DNA of 31,914 nt from positions 3,324,823-3,356,736 of the forward strand of contig RPFO01000072.1 in NCBI GenBank assembly GCA_009746045.1, in the 5' to 3' direction. Origin of the DNA: Mesostigma viride. Its lineage: Eukaryota > Streptophyta > Mesostigmatophyceae > Mesostigmatales > Mesostigmataceae. Below are positions 9,947 through 29,357 of this stretch, one piece after another; the stretch's first letter is position 1, and each line of letters opens with the position of its first letter. The position numbers and the translations under genes were made by a program. A model generated the notes under the pieces. That model did no database searches. It was not told where the DNA came from and saw nothing but the letters and a program-made list of their open reading frames with translations.

Positions 9947-10104
9947 TATATAGGTTTATAGCTGGGCGTTTGCTTTGGTTTGAGTGATTTCACTCTGCTG
10001 TAAGTAATTATATTTTTATAATTAATATATTTTAATAATATAATTACTTACAGCAGAGTGAAATCACTCAAACCAAAGCAAACGCCCAGCTATAAACCTC
10101 TATA
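9947..10104. repeat. large palindrome: 67-bp arms, 24-bp spacer
   Basis: 9947-10013 is the reverse complement of 10038-10104 with one mismatch. Both arms are the 3' terminal sequence of the RT fragments (TTTATAGCTGGGCGTTTGC), so two element 3' ends meet tail to tail around an AT-rich spacer. Confidence 0.9.
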
Positions 10105-11716
10105 CAGAGCCATGTCAAATCTCTATACTACGATAAGACCAATGGAAACTCCTAACGGGAGGAACCTAATAGCCCTGCTGCACCGCAAAATCAGCCCGCG
10201 TACGGCGGAGCATGATGTCAGCCATGGCCCGAGTCAGCGCCACCGACAAGCGCTGACGCCAATATGACATCCAGGTCCGCGCCGACCATGAGGCCCGCTG
10301 GCCCTCCAGGTCCAGCCGGTCCTCCCGGAGCCGGCAACACTCCTTGAAGAAGGCGGAGGTCAGGGGCCCCATGGCCCCAAACTCCAGTCCAGGACAAAGG
10401 GCACCACACGATGGTGCCCGACGTCGCCGTAGGCCAGGAGCTTGGCCCGCTCCGCCCGGTCCGCCGTAGTAACCTGCCGTGAGGGAGGCCCCAGCCACGT
10501 GGCTAAGAGCCAAGGGCCGCGCCACCGAAACGTCGATAAGCAGATGCCGGCCACCCCCCTCAAAGTCCAGCACCACGATGTCAGGCCGGTGGTTTGTTAC
10601 GGCCCTAACCCATGTTTGGGCGTAACAATTCCTAAAATAAATTAGTTTGGTCAGTCGAAAGTCATTTTGATATTGTTTGAGACTTTCGATAGTTATTATG
10701 TTAGATTCGGGGACTTGGCCGAGTTATTCCATCACCCGGCCCAGGTACCCGTGGCTTTGCTTTCGGTTTGGTGTGTTACTGGTCTGTACCCGGGACTGCC
10801 AGGTACCGGGTGCCAGACTGGCGGATACTATGTACATCTACGGCTGATATTAATTGCAGGCTGCGCTAGAGGTTCGCCCCCCAGCCGACCCGCTGGCATG
10901 CACGCCGTCTTGGACAAATGTCGTAGGTGACAATGGCTTCCCATCTTTGGTTTGGAATAAAATCGACTTGAGTAAAACTCGTCTGCCGAACCAGGGGTCA
11001 AATCTGGGCTGCACTAACGCCCTTCGTGCATTCCATGTATATGCATAATTTATCTAGTTGTGCATTCAGGGCCTAGCTAGTAATTCCGCGTACTAGCTAG
11101 AATTCAGGGCTACATTCACGTAGTCCGGGCGGATAGCAGATTCCGAGTTTATTCAGGTGTAACCCACGCTAGACTAGGGTCTTTCAGAGCCGAAGGTGCG
11201 GCTCGTAACATGGTTGGGGGAATAGAAGGCAGCGCCATCCGCATCCTCGGACCGGATGTTCGCGTGGGGGAAAACCGACCGAATCATGGCGAGCACCACC
11301 GTCAGGAGGACAGTGTGCAAATACAAATACCAATTCTGATTCTGTTGGCCCCCCATGCAGGAAAGGTAGTGAGTCCCCGTGGGATCCAGCGGCTGCCCAC
11401 AGCTACCACAAGGCCGCCCGGCCGGAACAAGAGGCTGCGGGGCAAATAGCTGGTGCCGGAGCGCCACCGAGTAGTGGCTGGGAGCCAAGGCGAATGGGGG
11501 GGCCATGGGAAGAGCACGAAGGTACGCCGAGCCCACACTCCGCAAGGAAAGCGAGAACAGCCACGCACGTCCCTGGGCGTTGAGGTCCGCGAAAAGAGCA
11601 ATCCAATCAGCCGTGTGCAGAATACCCGCGTAGGTTTTCTGGTGTTTATCGATGACGCGAGCAGGGAATGCGGCGGGAATATATATGCCCCTTCTCAGGG
11701 CTAATTGCGGCCACAT
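10038..11716 (-). mobile_element. retroelement fragment RT-2, split by a solo LTR
   Basis: The minus-strand frame from 11716 reads ALRRGIYIPAAFPARVIDKH, then LPMAPPFALAPSHYSVALRH and a CxxC...HxxxxC cluster (CGSCGQPLDPTGTHYLSC), then the same DVSV-containing tail as RT-1. It is interrupted at 10595-11210 by an LTR and continues 10594 to 10166. Removing the LTR restores colinearity with RT-1. Two small insertions relative to RT-1 (about 10385 and 10468) shift the frame. The Cys/His cluster before an endonuclease-like tail fits the C-terminus of a non-LTR element polyprotein; this is inferred from pattern recognition. Confidence 0.6.
10595..11210 (+). mobile_element. solo LTR (616 bp) with 5-bp target-site duplication TGGTT
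   Basis: The segment begins TGTTACGG and ends CGTAACA, with TGTTACG/CGTAACA as terminal inverted repeats. It is flanked by TGGTT at 10590-10594 and 11211-11215. The uninterrupted homologous site in RT-1 (about 9740) has a single TGGTT, so insertion site, duplication and ends are all defined. No internal gag/pol is present, so it is a recombined solo LTR. An AATAAA lies at 10956-10961. TG...CA ends and a 5-bp duplication are typical of Ty3 and Ty1 type LTR retrotransposons. Orientation is arbitrary. Confidence 0.95.
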
Positions 11717-11755
11717 GTACTCCCAACGGAGTCATGTTCCTAATTAATTAATAGT
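11690..11755 (+). repeat. retroelement 3' terminal module at the edge of RT-2
   Basis: GCCCCTTCTCAGGG, then ACATGTACTCCCAACGGAGT (hairpin ACTCC-CAAC-GGAGT at 11719-11732) and CATGTTCCTAATTAATTAAT match the 3' ends of ORF1 units B, C and D in the + orientation, although the coding of RT-2 runs on the minus strand. Confidence 0.8.
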
Positions 11756-11989
11756 AGTATTAATTAATGCATCATGTAAGACCAAAAAACACAAATATCT
11801 TCAAAAATTTATTTGGTTTCGGTAAATGCAAATTTACCAAAACTACGGGTGCAAGGGGTACGATCGACCTGTGTCTCCATCTCGACAGCATCAACCCGGC
11901 CTCATCAACCTCAGGGCAGTGGACGGCACCTGGTTTAATACCCCAGGTCAAGGCGACCGGCTCAAGCGAACCGAACCTAAGTCTACATA
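11756..11989. other. AT-rich spacer between RT-2 and ORF1 unit B
   Basis: The start is AT-rich, with an imperfect inverted repeat around TTTCGGTAAATGCAAATTTACC (about 11816-11842). It becomes GC-richer toward unit B. No gene was recognised. Confidence 0.35.
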
Positions 11990-13455
11990 GTCTGTTCGGT
12001 TGGCTCCCGCCCCAAACTCCAGCACCTCATCCTCAACTCCCTTCTCATGCGCTCTGATGGCGAGATCTGGGCTCCTTCCATTTCCGCACCCGAACTCCGC
12101 TTCATCCTTACGGAAGCCCGCCGCTCCAGCAGCACGTGACTCCCCTCGCTGTGCACAGATGTGGCAGCAATGGGAGGCACGCGCGCGCTACTGAGCTCCC
12201 TCACCAGTTTCCACCACCGTCTGACACCTCGATCCATGCCTCCACCCTCCTTGCGCCTCCACCTCCACTGCCGCCTCCACCTCCACCGCGGATCGACGGA
12301 TATCCAGGCCCAGCTCCTCGTCATATCGACAAGCGCCTCCACGACAATGCCATCGCCATTGAGTGCCTGCAAAACACCCGGCAGGCCTCACCGCCCAGGC
12401 GGTGAATGAAGGACATCGCCGCCCAGCTGGCATCGAGTGCCGGCTGCGGGCCCTGCCAGCGATATGCTCCTTCAACCGGCCCAGACCTGGGCGGACATGC
12501 ATGCTGAAGCACCACACCACCTCCACTGCCTCCACCATCGCGGCACGTACAGCTCAAGCAACAAACGCTCGACCTCCGCGAGGAGGCCGACATCACCGAT
12601 GCAAGCGCAGCCACAACGTCATCGTCAATTAAGCACTTCCACCAGCCAGCAGGTGAGGACTCGAAGTCTCTTGCCATAGCGTTTAAGCGTGACATTCTTA
12701 CCCCCATGCAACTCACTGGTGAGCTGCGGATGTTGCGGCTGTCCGCCTTCCCCGCGCGCGGGGTAAGGCTGGCCCGGCTCCCCTGCTTCTCACCTTTAAG
12801 TACATGGCGGATAAGCTGTCGTAAGCCGCAAGACGCTCTCCCGGACTTCACTACACACTGGATCACGCGACTTGACCCTGGCACAGCAACAGCGGCGACG
12901 GGAGCCGGCTATGGCCGACCTGGCCTCCAGTTCCGGCAGAGCGCAGGGGGGAAACCGGTATACTGCATGGAGGGGGGCGGCGGTCATCCACATCGACCAC
13001 AAGCCCTGGCAGGTGCCCCCTGCACCCCCAGCAAACCCAGCTTAGGGAATATATAACAGTAGTGTAGATAAGTCAGGCCTAGCCTAGCACGTGGCTCACG
13101 CCTACGCGCATGTGCCGGCCTATAATGCCAGTCCTGACTCCACATGGATGATGCATTCAGAATTTAGCAAAGCTCTGCCTATGCAGGTCTGAGCTACTCT
13201 CTGCGCTGAGCTAGAAGCCATGCCCTAGCGATTGTTTTATAGCCACGATGATCTTCCACCCCATGTCCGCACCTCAGGTGCTGCAGAATACATAGTGGTG
13301 CAGGTGCACTTTGTGCACCCAGAGCAGGTGTAGTTAACACCCTACCCTTGCAGGAAGTGGCCCAGAATGTATCAAAAGCCATATGCCCCTTCTCAGGGAT
13401 ATGTGCTACATGTACTCCCAACGGAGATATCAGTTACAAATTAATTTAATTTAAA
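11990..13455 (+). pseudogene. retroelement ORF1 unit B, multiply frameshifted, with 3' terminal module
   Basis: Translation in shifting frames gives LLMRSDGEIWAPSISAPELR (about 12040-12100), a Pro/Ser/Thr-rich linker, then at about 12880 DLTLAQQQRRRE and HKPWQVPP. These are the blocks seen in unit C. The 3' UTR holds the hairpin GGTGCAC-TTT-GTGCACC (13303-13319). The terminal module is GCCCCTTCTCAGGG...CTCC-CAAC-GGAG (13415-13426) followed by AATTAATTTAATTTAA. Many in-frame stops make it inactive. Confidence 0.6.
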
Positions 13456-13480
13456 CTTGACCGCGCCGTCGGCACTATTT

Positions 13481-14640
13481 TTCGCAAGGTCAGCTATGAG
13501 GGTCCACCGCGTCGCGATCGGCCCCATATGTGAGAACAGGGAGGACCAGGACCTTTTGAAAACACGTCGATCCTGAGCACTTCTAGCACTTGCCCAGCCT
13601 GCCAGGGCTTGCACCAGAAGGCTATATATTGGCGGAGAGCATGCTCCCTGACACCGCCAATGATGTGGACATCCGCATCGGCCTCAGCCGGCCTGGGCTA
13701 GGCATCGGTCGCTCAAAATCTACTGGCACTCGTAGGCCCTGGGCGAGCACCGCAAGCGCATGCTCCTCAAGGTCCTGGTCCTCACGGTGAGCACTCACCT
13801 ATGGCGCCGAGGCATGGACGCTCACGGACGGCGTACGCTGGCTACACGGCTGAACGGCACGGTAACCAGGATGCTCCGCCAGGCCCTGAACGTAGGGTTT
13901 TCCACACATGGATCATTGGAATCTTTGTACCAGGGTATGCCGCAAGAAGCTCTCGCGGACTCGCTTCACGCTGGACGACGATCGACTTGACCCTGGCCCA
14001 GCAACAGCGGCAACGCAAGCTATGGCCGACCTACCTTCAGCTCCGGCAGAGCGCAGGGGGGAAAGCCGGTATACTGGAGGGGCGCGGTACGTCATACACG
14101 GTGACCACATGCAAGCCCTGGCAGGCACCTCCTGCCACCCCAGCAACCTCAGTCTAGTAGGGAATATATACTGACAGTAGTGTAGATTAGCCGGTCAGGC
14201 TTAGCCTAGCATGTGGCCTACTACGCGCATGTGCACCTGCATAATGGCCCCCATGGATGACGCCTTCAGAATTCAGCCAAGCCATGCCTACTATAATAAT
14301 GGGACTCCCATGGATGTTGCATTAAGAACCCATGGATGTTGCCACGCTCTGCCTATGCAGAGAGTCGCTCTCTGTTGAGAAGCCACGCCCTAGCTCTTGT
14401 ATAGCCATGATGATCTAATTCCCCTCATGACGGGCTCCGAGACATCATGGTGGTGCAGGTGCCCTTGGTGCACCTAGAGCAAGTGTCGTTTACATTCCCA
14501 CCCTTGCAGGAAGTAGCTCAGAATGTATTAAAAGCCATATGCCCCTTCTCTGGGATATGTGCTACATATACTCCCAACGGAGTTATCAAGGAGACAACCA
14601 GCGCAGGCCAGAAATCGGGAGAAGTTATGTTCCTAATTAA
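13481..14640 (+). pseudogene. retroelement ORF1 unit D, C-terminal half only, with a 37-bp insertion in its 3' end
   Basis: At about 13980-14120 the frame reads IDLTLAQQQRQRKLWPTYLQ, like unit C. The upstream part (13481-13900) shows no recognised ORF1 sequence and may be a rearranged stretch. The 3' UTR has the AGGTGC/GCACCT hairpin (14457-14475) with an unpaired inner position, then the terminal hairpin ACTCC-CAAC-GGAGT (14570-14583). A 37-bp insertion (14587-14623) flanked by GTTAT duplicates separates that hairpin from the GTTCCTAATTAA tail. Confidence 0.55.
14587..14623. repeat. 37-bp insertion with GTTAT duplication; identical copy at 17763-17799
   Basis: The stretch starting CAAGGAGACAACCAGCGCAG is flanked by GTTAT (14582-14586 and 14624-14628). 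Other copies of this 3' end lack it. The same 37 bases occur without mismatch at 17763-17799. Confidence 0.85.
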
Positions 14641-14734
14641 CTAATTCATTAATTAATTAATTAATTATATTAATTAATTATGTTAATTAATTAATTAATT
14701 AATTAATTAATTAATTAATTAATTAATTAATGCC
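14636..14734. repeat. (TTAA)n tract following ORF1 unit D
   Basis: About 100 bp of TAATTAAT units, with one ATTATATTAAT variant and a TATGTTAAT break. It is the extended tail of the preceding element. Shorter tails of the same kind follow the other units. Confidence 0.95.
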
Positions 14735-14739
14735 TCGCA

Positions 14740-15140
14740 TTTAGGGGCCGGACGATGAATCTGCCATGAAAAACCTGCCATGAACCACACCCAGATGTTT
14801 CTGGCCGATCTAGACGGGTCCCAGCTCAGTTTGAACACCGCATCCACTCCCTCTCCCTTCTTTGGACTGCAACACAGAACAAGATCGAAGCGGTGGTGAG
14901 AAGATTGTCCAGGCTCACACGCCAGCCCCTGTGGGCAAGCCACCCCCACCCAAGAGGAAGGGGCGTTTTGCATGCTGAGTAGTGCAGTTAGTAGGATTTT
15001 ATATAGACTAGATAGCTTAGAATTTGGTTAGTTCGCTTACGCGGCTTGCTCCACCTCCTGACCCCCATCAAGGAATATATGCTACATGCATGATCTCCCC
15101 ACGGAGGCATGTTATAATTTAATTTAATTTAATTTAATTT
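14740..15140 (+). mobile_element. short retroelement 3' end E
   Basis: A frame fragment reads FEHRIHSLSLLWTATQNKIE and then, after a one-base shift, HTPAPVGKPPPPKRKGRF and a stop near 14975. A 3' region follows with CTCC-CCAC-GGAG (15095-15106) and a TAATTTAATTTAATTT tail. Unit F shares all of these. It is interpreted as a 5'-truncated copy of a different element family using the same 3' end. Confidence 0.55.
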
Positions 15141-15668
15141 CGGACGAGATTAGACAGCGTAGGATAGCATTCGTAGGTCATCTTGCTCGCACCAGTCAGG
15201 TAGACACCGACCTCGGTCTGGCCGGCCCCCAGCGCCGGGCTTGGCCAGCCAGGGCGGCATGTCCTGACCTGGCCTGGCCCCAAGAACATTCCTAAACGGG
15301 TAGGTAAACATCAAGGAGACATCAAGGAAACTTGTCATGACCTACCCACAGCAGTTGTTGGCGGACCCAATGGTCCCAGCCCCGTTTGAACATCGCATTC
15401 ACTGCCACTCTCTTGCTTGGACTGCTATGCAGAAGTCAAGAAGAGGTGGAAGACGATAGTCCAGGCTCACACGCCAGCCCCTGTGGGCAAGCCCCCTCCC
15501 CCCAAGAGGAAGGGGCGCTTTTGCTGAGTAGAGTGCTAGGGTTTTCTAGATAAGATTAGCTTAGAGTTAGATCAGTTCGGTTTGCGGCTTCGCCCACCCC
15601 CATCCATCCAGCTTGAGGGAATGATGTGCTACATGATCTCCCAACGGAGTCATGTTGTTTTAATTTAA
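15141..15668 (+). mobile_element. short retroelement 3' end F
   Basis: VPAPFEHRIHCHSLAWTAMQ, then APVGKPPPPKRKGRF and a stop near 15535, parallels unit E. The terminal hairpin CTCC-CAAC-GGAG is at 15638-15649, followed by TTTTAATTTAATTTTTAAAT. Upstream, RRIAFVGHLART at about 15160 loosely recalls the GH.xR segment after LINE reverse transcriptases, which is weak evidence. Confidence 0.5.
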
Positions 15669-15671
15669 TTT

Positions 15672-16010
15672 TTAAATATATATTGGTGGAGTGCATGCCA
15701 GGCGAGGGAGATACGATCGGTCCACGACGGCCTCGTATCTGGGGAGTAAGCTACCCAGCAGCTTGATCGACGCGGTCCCGGTGCTGGACGCGAGAGCCAT
15801 CAAGAAGGACTTGAGGTCGGGGGCGGTGCATGGCTGAGTGAGCCCAATCGCAAGGGCCTCTGTCTTCTTAATTGCTGACCTGTCGAGCCCCACTACTAGG
15901 GCCTCAATTGCCAGGCAATCAAGCCAGGTCGATCTGCACGTGCTCAGTGTCCTCGCAGAGGGTGGTGTCGTCAGCATAGATAATTTCCGCTAGCCTAATC
16001 TCCGTGTCCG
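15672..16010 (-). pseudogene. reverse-transcriptase palm fragment (YADD)
   Basis: On the minus strand, about 15990-15930 reads AEIIYADDTTLCEDTEHVQ, the catalytic YADD box of reverse transcriptases. In another frame 15880-15672 reads IKKTEALAIG and IKLLGSLLPRYEAVVD, matching the motif that follows YADD (KTE) and the later LG motif. The frame change and stops show decay. It could be the upstream part of the polyprotein whose C-terminus is seen in RT-1 and RT-2. Confidence 0.75.
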
Positions 16011-16017
16011 CCCTGCC

Positions 16018-17560
16018 GTGCCAGAACTTAATTGTTGGCGACCTTCACCCCCGGCTCCCTACCCACAATGCGAGCAAACCGCTTGCGCTCCTGAATCATT
16101 ACGTATTCAACCACAGTATAATGAAGAGATGATTCAACACATGATTCTCTGTTCCCTGCTGACGAAGTCTGACGGCGAGATCTGGGCCCCCATCATCTCC
16201 GCAGCCACATACCGCTCCATCCTCACGGAAGCCTTTCAGCAGCACGTGACCCCCCTTGCCGCAGATGTGGCGGCAATGGGCGGCACGCTGGCTACTGAGC
16301 TCCCTCACATTTCCACCACCGTCACCGTCCACCTCCACCCTCCTCGCCTCCACCTCCACTGCCACCTCCACCTCCACCTCCACCGCCGACATCAAAGCCA
16401 GCTCCTCGACATCGACGTACCAGCGTCTTAAGAACAATGCCATCGCTATCGAGGTCCTACAGAACACCGCAGGCCTCACGGCCCAGGCGGTGAAGGACAT
16501 TGCCGCCAAGCCAGCCCCTGCTGGCCTGGCCGGCGATGCTCCTCCCATCACGACCTGGGCGGACATGCTTAAGCAGCATACCACCTCCACCACCTCCGCC
16601 GTTGCAGCCCAACTCCAGCGGCAGACGCTTGACCTCCGCGAGGAGGCCGAGCTTGCCAAGCGCAGCCTAAACGTCATTGTCAGGAACTTCGACATGGAGG
16701 AAGGTGAGGATTCCGAGAAGCTTACGCGTGCGTTCATTTGAGAGAGAAATCCTTAATGGTCGCATGGGTCTGAATGGTGAGATCGAGCTGGTCGCCCACC
16801 GCCTTCCCCGCGCGCGGGGTAAGGCAGGGGCGCCCCCGCTCCTTCTCACCTTTAAGAACCCGGCGGACAAGATTTCTTTCCTCAGACGCCGCAAGCGGCT
16901 CGAGAAAGATCACTTCACCCTTGACGACGACTTGACCCTGGCGCAGCAACAACGGCGACGGCCGGAGCTATGGCCGACCTACCTCCAGCTCCGGCAGACC
17001 AAGGCGGGGCAGCCGGTGTACTGGAAGGGGGCGGCCATCTATGTCGGCCACAAGCCCTGGCAGGCGACCCCCGCGGCCCCAACGACTCCAGACGCGGCCC
17101 CAGCTTAGGGGAATACAGCAGTAGTAGTGTAGAATAGATAGACCGTGGCCATGTACATGTACGCCTCCTACAGGCACTATACCAGCTGACTCACGTGCAT
17201 TATTTAGCCATGTACATGCATGCGTCCCTATGATGTGCCACACCCCAGATGATGCCTAGCTTCACATGTGTAGTTAAGCTGTGCCCATGCAGAGAGCTGC
17301 TCTCTGCTGAGATGCCACGCTCTAGCTTTTGTATAGCTATGATGATCTTCCCCACCTATGACGGGCTCCCCTTAGCTGGGAGTTGCCCGAGACTCTGGGT
17401 GGTGCAGGTGCCCTAGGGCACCTAGAGCAAGTGTTGTTTACATTCCCACCCTTGCAGGAAGTAGCTTAGAATGTATTACAGGCCATATGCCCCTTCTCCA
17501 GGGCTATGTGCTACAGATACTCCCAACGGAGTTCTGTTCCTAATTACTTAATTAATTAAT
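16018..17560 (+). pseudogene. retroelement ORF1 unit C, the most complete copy
   Basis: The frames at 16018-16431, 16436-16741 and 16677-17108 together give LLTKSDGEIWAPIISAA, QQHVTPLAADVAAMGGTLA, a linker, DIAAKPAPAGLAGDAPPITT, LNVIVRNFDMEEGEDS and LVAHRLPRARGKAGAPPLLL. FKNPADKISFLRR, DDLTLAQQQRR and ELWPTYLQLRQ follow, then HKPWQATP and a stop at about 17106. The FK...R.LR, L...QQ.RR..LW and short GxxVYWKG blocks resemble the RNA-binding middle and C-terminal domain of LINE-1-type ORF1 proteins. The coiled-coil-like Ala/Gln-rich part precedes them. The 3' UTR has a perfect palindromic hairpin at 17406-17423 and the terminal hairpin at 17519-17532, with an AATTAATTAAT tail. At least two frameshifts inactivate it. 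Confidence 0.65.
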
Positions 17561-17947
17561 AATGAACAGGTATGGCGAGAGCGCGCACACCCTTCTGAAG
17601 AGGGCATGGTGGCGTACGATGCTAGTACACATTTCCACCTCCAGTCATTTCCATCATCCTGCATGACTCGACACACGAGGATATAAGATACAACAGCAGG
17701 CTCGAGCTATCATGGCCCACATGCTCCAGATTTCTGGACTGTGCTGGTTATCTAATTGATATCAAGGAGACAACCAGCGCAGGCCAGAAATCGGGAGAAT
17801 CCGGACCATGGTAGCTAAGTAAGTAAGTAAGTACTTGCGTGTCATGCGCAAAGGCATGCCACGGAGTACTATGCTAATCTCATTAGAAAAATAATTACAC
17901 AAAAGTTTAAACAAATATCGTCTGCATCATCCCCCAACCGTTAAGCA
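17561..17947. other. spacer with dispersed repeat and second copy of the 37-bp insertion
   Basis: 17698-17764 resembles 5162-5226. The 37-bp segment at 17763-17799 follows GATAT directly, with no visible target duplication. A short (TAAG)n lies at about 17815-17834. No gene was seen. Confidence 0.6.
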
Positions 17948-18463
17948 CTAGATGGGGATGTAATCCTCATCCGAGCTGTCCTCTACTGTAATGGCAGACG
18001 AGGCGGTAGTGTAGCGGCTATCCTCAGGACCAATAACCTCCACCTGCGGACTTCTCCCCTGGCTAGCAACGGGCCGCGGGGCCCGTGGGGAGAAAACAGG
18101 AGCATACCCCTCCGGGAGGTGCTTATCGCAGATGGCAGCCCATTTCTCCTTGTCAATCATGCGGGCGCGGAGTACGGATAGTCCCAGAAGCCCTGCATCT
18201 TCAAGCAGTTGTGTCACATAGTTCCGGGTCGCGCCGCACCGGTGCCTGGCGCGCGCAAGTTTGCCAGTGGGTTGCGATGGGACAAGGGGACCCTGCCATA
18301 GGAGGAGGTGTCTACCTGGTTGGCCCGTCTTAAGCCCCCCGGCAGGGCCCACACATGGTAGCTCGAGCCTGCCGTATCTCATTGATATGCTTACTACCTT
18401 CGTGAAAAGCATTATCAACAGGCGCTCACTGCCTGATTTCCTGTAAGTTCCAAACTCCTCCAA
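17948..18463 (-). CDS. repeat-encoded protein fragment of unknown function
   Basis: An open frame of 171 codons on the minus strand reads RHRCGATRNYVTQLLEDAGL, then LSVLRARMIDKEKWAAICDK, and ends in an acidic SSDEDYIPI. A diverged relative, GLSVIWKKMMDKAKWAQVM, is encoded at 31640-31750 (minus) just upstream of a retroelement 3' terminal module. This is therefore probably the C-terminal part of another element ORF and not a host gene. The start Met is arbitrary. No catalytic motif was recognised. Confidence 0.5.
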   Translation of the reverse strand: MEEFGTYRKSGSERLLIMLFTKVVSISMRYGRLELPCVGPAGGLKTGQPGRHLLLWQGPLVPSQPTGKLARARHRCGATRNYVTQLLEDAGLLGLSVLRARMIDKEKWAAICDKHLPEGYAPVFSPRAPRPVASQGRSPQVEVIGPEDSRYTTASSAITVEDSSDEDYIPI

Positions 18464-19127
18464 GAAATGTATTAATCAAACCTATCCATTGCGGGCATAA
18501 GAAAATGTACTCGTGAACTTTCAGCCATGCCCTTGGGCAAACAATTGTGTTACGGAAAACCCATGTAACGGCCAGCAACATTTGGCAACACCACGCCAGG
18601 CCCCTTTCCGAGAAAACAAACCCACTATCTTCTGAGGAAGGGGGGATAAAGGAAACAACTGGTCATTAAGACAGCCCATGGTCGCCTCAACTAGTGTGGG
18701 AAAACTACCGGGGCAAGAAACCCTGGATCTGAAAACCGATTACAAAAAATAGAACATGCCTTGGCATGAACGTCACCAGGAAACCCACAATGGTTTCCAC
18801 TTGCTTCACAAAGTTTATGCCATCTCCACTACACAGGGGTCGCCCTAGAGTTTAGTAGTAGCACTGGACCTGGCACTTGCTCTGGATACTAATTGCCCAG
18901 GTCCATAAGAAACTGTGGCCCTTCCTGGCCCACAAGGATCCCATCGGAGGTCTTATTTTTTTTTGGTAAAGTGACCCCCGGAGGTTCACCCTCACAAACA
19001 AGGCGTTGCAGGGGTCGCTTGTCACCGCATCAAGGCGAGGCGTGCGGGCGAAGGCCTCTCTCACATCACTCCTTGGAACCACCATGGCCCTCTGTCACAA
19101 TCACGATGCCAGGAGGGAGGAGGGGGC
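18464..19127 (-). other. 3' flank of the ANGUSTIFOLIA-like gene
   Basis: This lies immediately downstream of the stop codon on the minus strand, so the 3' UTR should begin at 19127. TTTTGTAATC on the minus strand near 18740 contains TGTAA, a green-algal polyadenylation-type motif, but this is weak. Bases 18549-18576 (TGTTACGGAAAACCCATGTA) loosely resemble the first bases of the solo LTR. No other gene was seen. Confidence 0.35.
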
Positions 19128-29147
<10,020 letters not shown>

Positions 29148-29357
29148 CTTACCCCGCTAACCGGCGAAATTCTACGCGCGAACAATGATCTCTAGCTGTG
29201 GCTGTATGGAACATTGCGAGGTCTATGCCTGATGCGTACGCTGCGGGTGCCGCATTGAAGACGGGGCCACACCATCTTTTCCCGCCCCAATCCCCAAAGT
29301 TGGGAGATTGCCCAGCAAGAATTTAGGCGCAGGTGTTGCAATTGCAAGTGGTGGGCT
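29148..29357 (-). promoter_or_regulatory. upstream region of the AN-like gene
   Basis: These 210 bases separate the AN start codon from a divergent open frame starting at 29358. No TATA-box at a typical distance was recognised. The presence of a promoter here is inferred from position only. Confidence 0.35.

Noticed and set aside
9321-9953. Plus-strand open frames opposite RT-1 and RT-2
   Set aside because: They are shadows of the minus-strand retroelement coding sequence, which alone shows conserved motifs.
18549-18576. Second LTR start (TGTTACGG...CCCATGT)
   Set aside because: Similarity to the solo LTR is limited to about 20 bases, and no matching CGTAACA end or target duplication was found.
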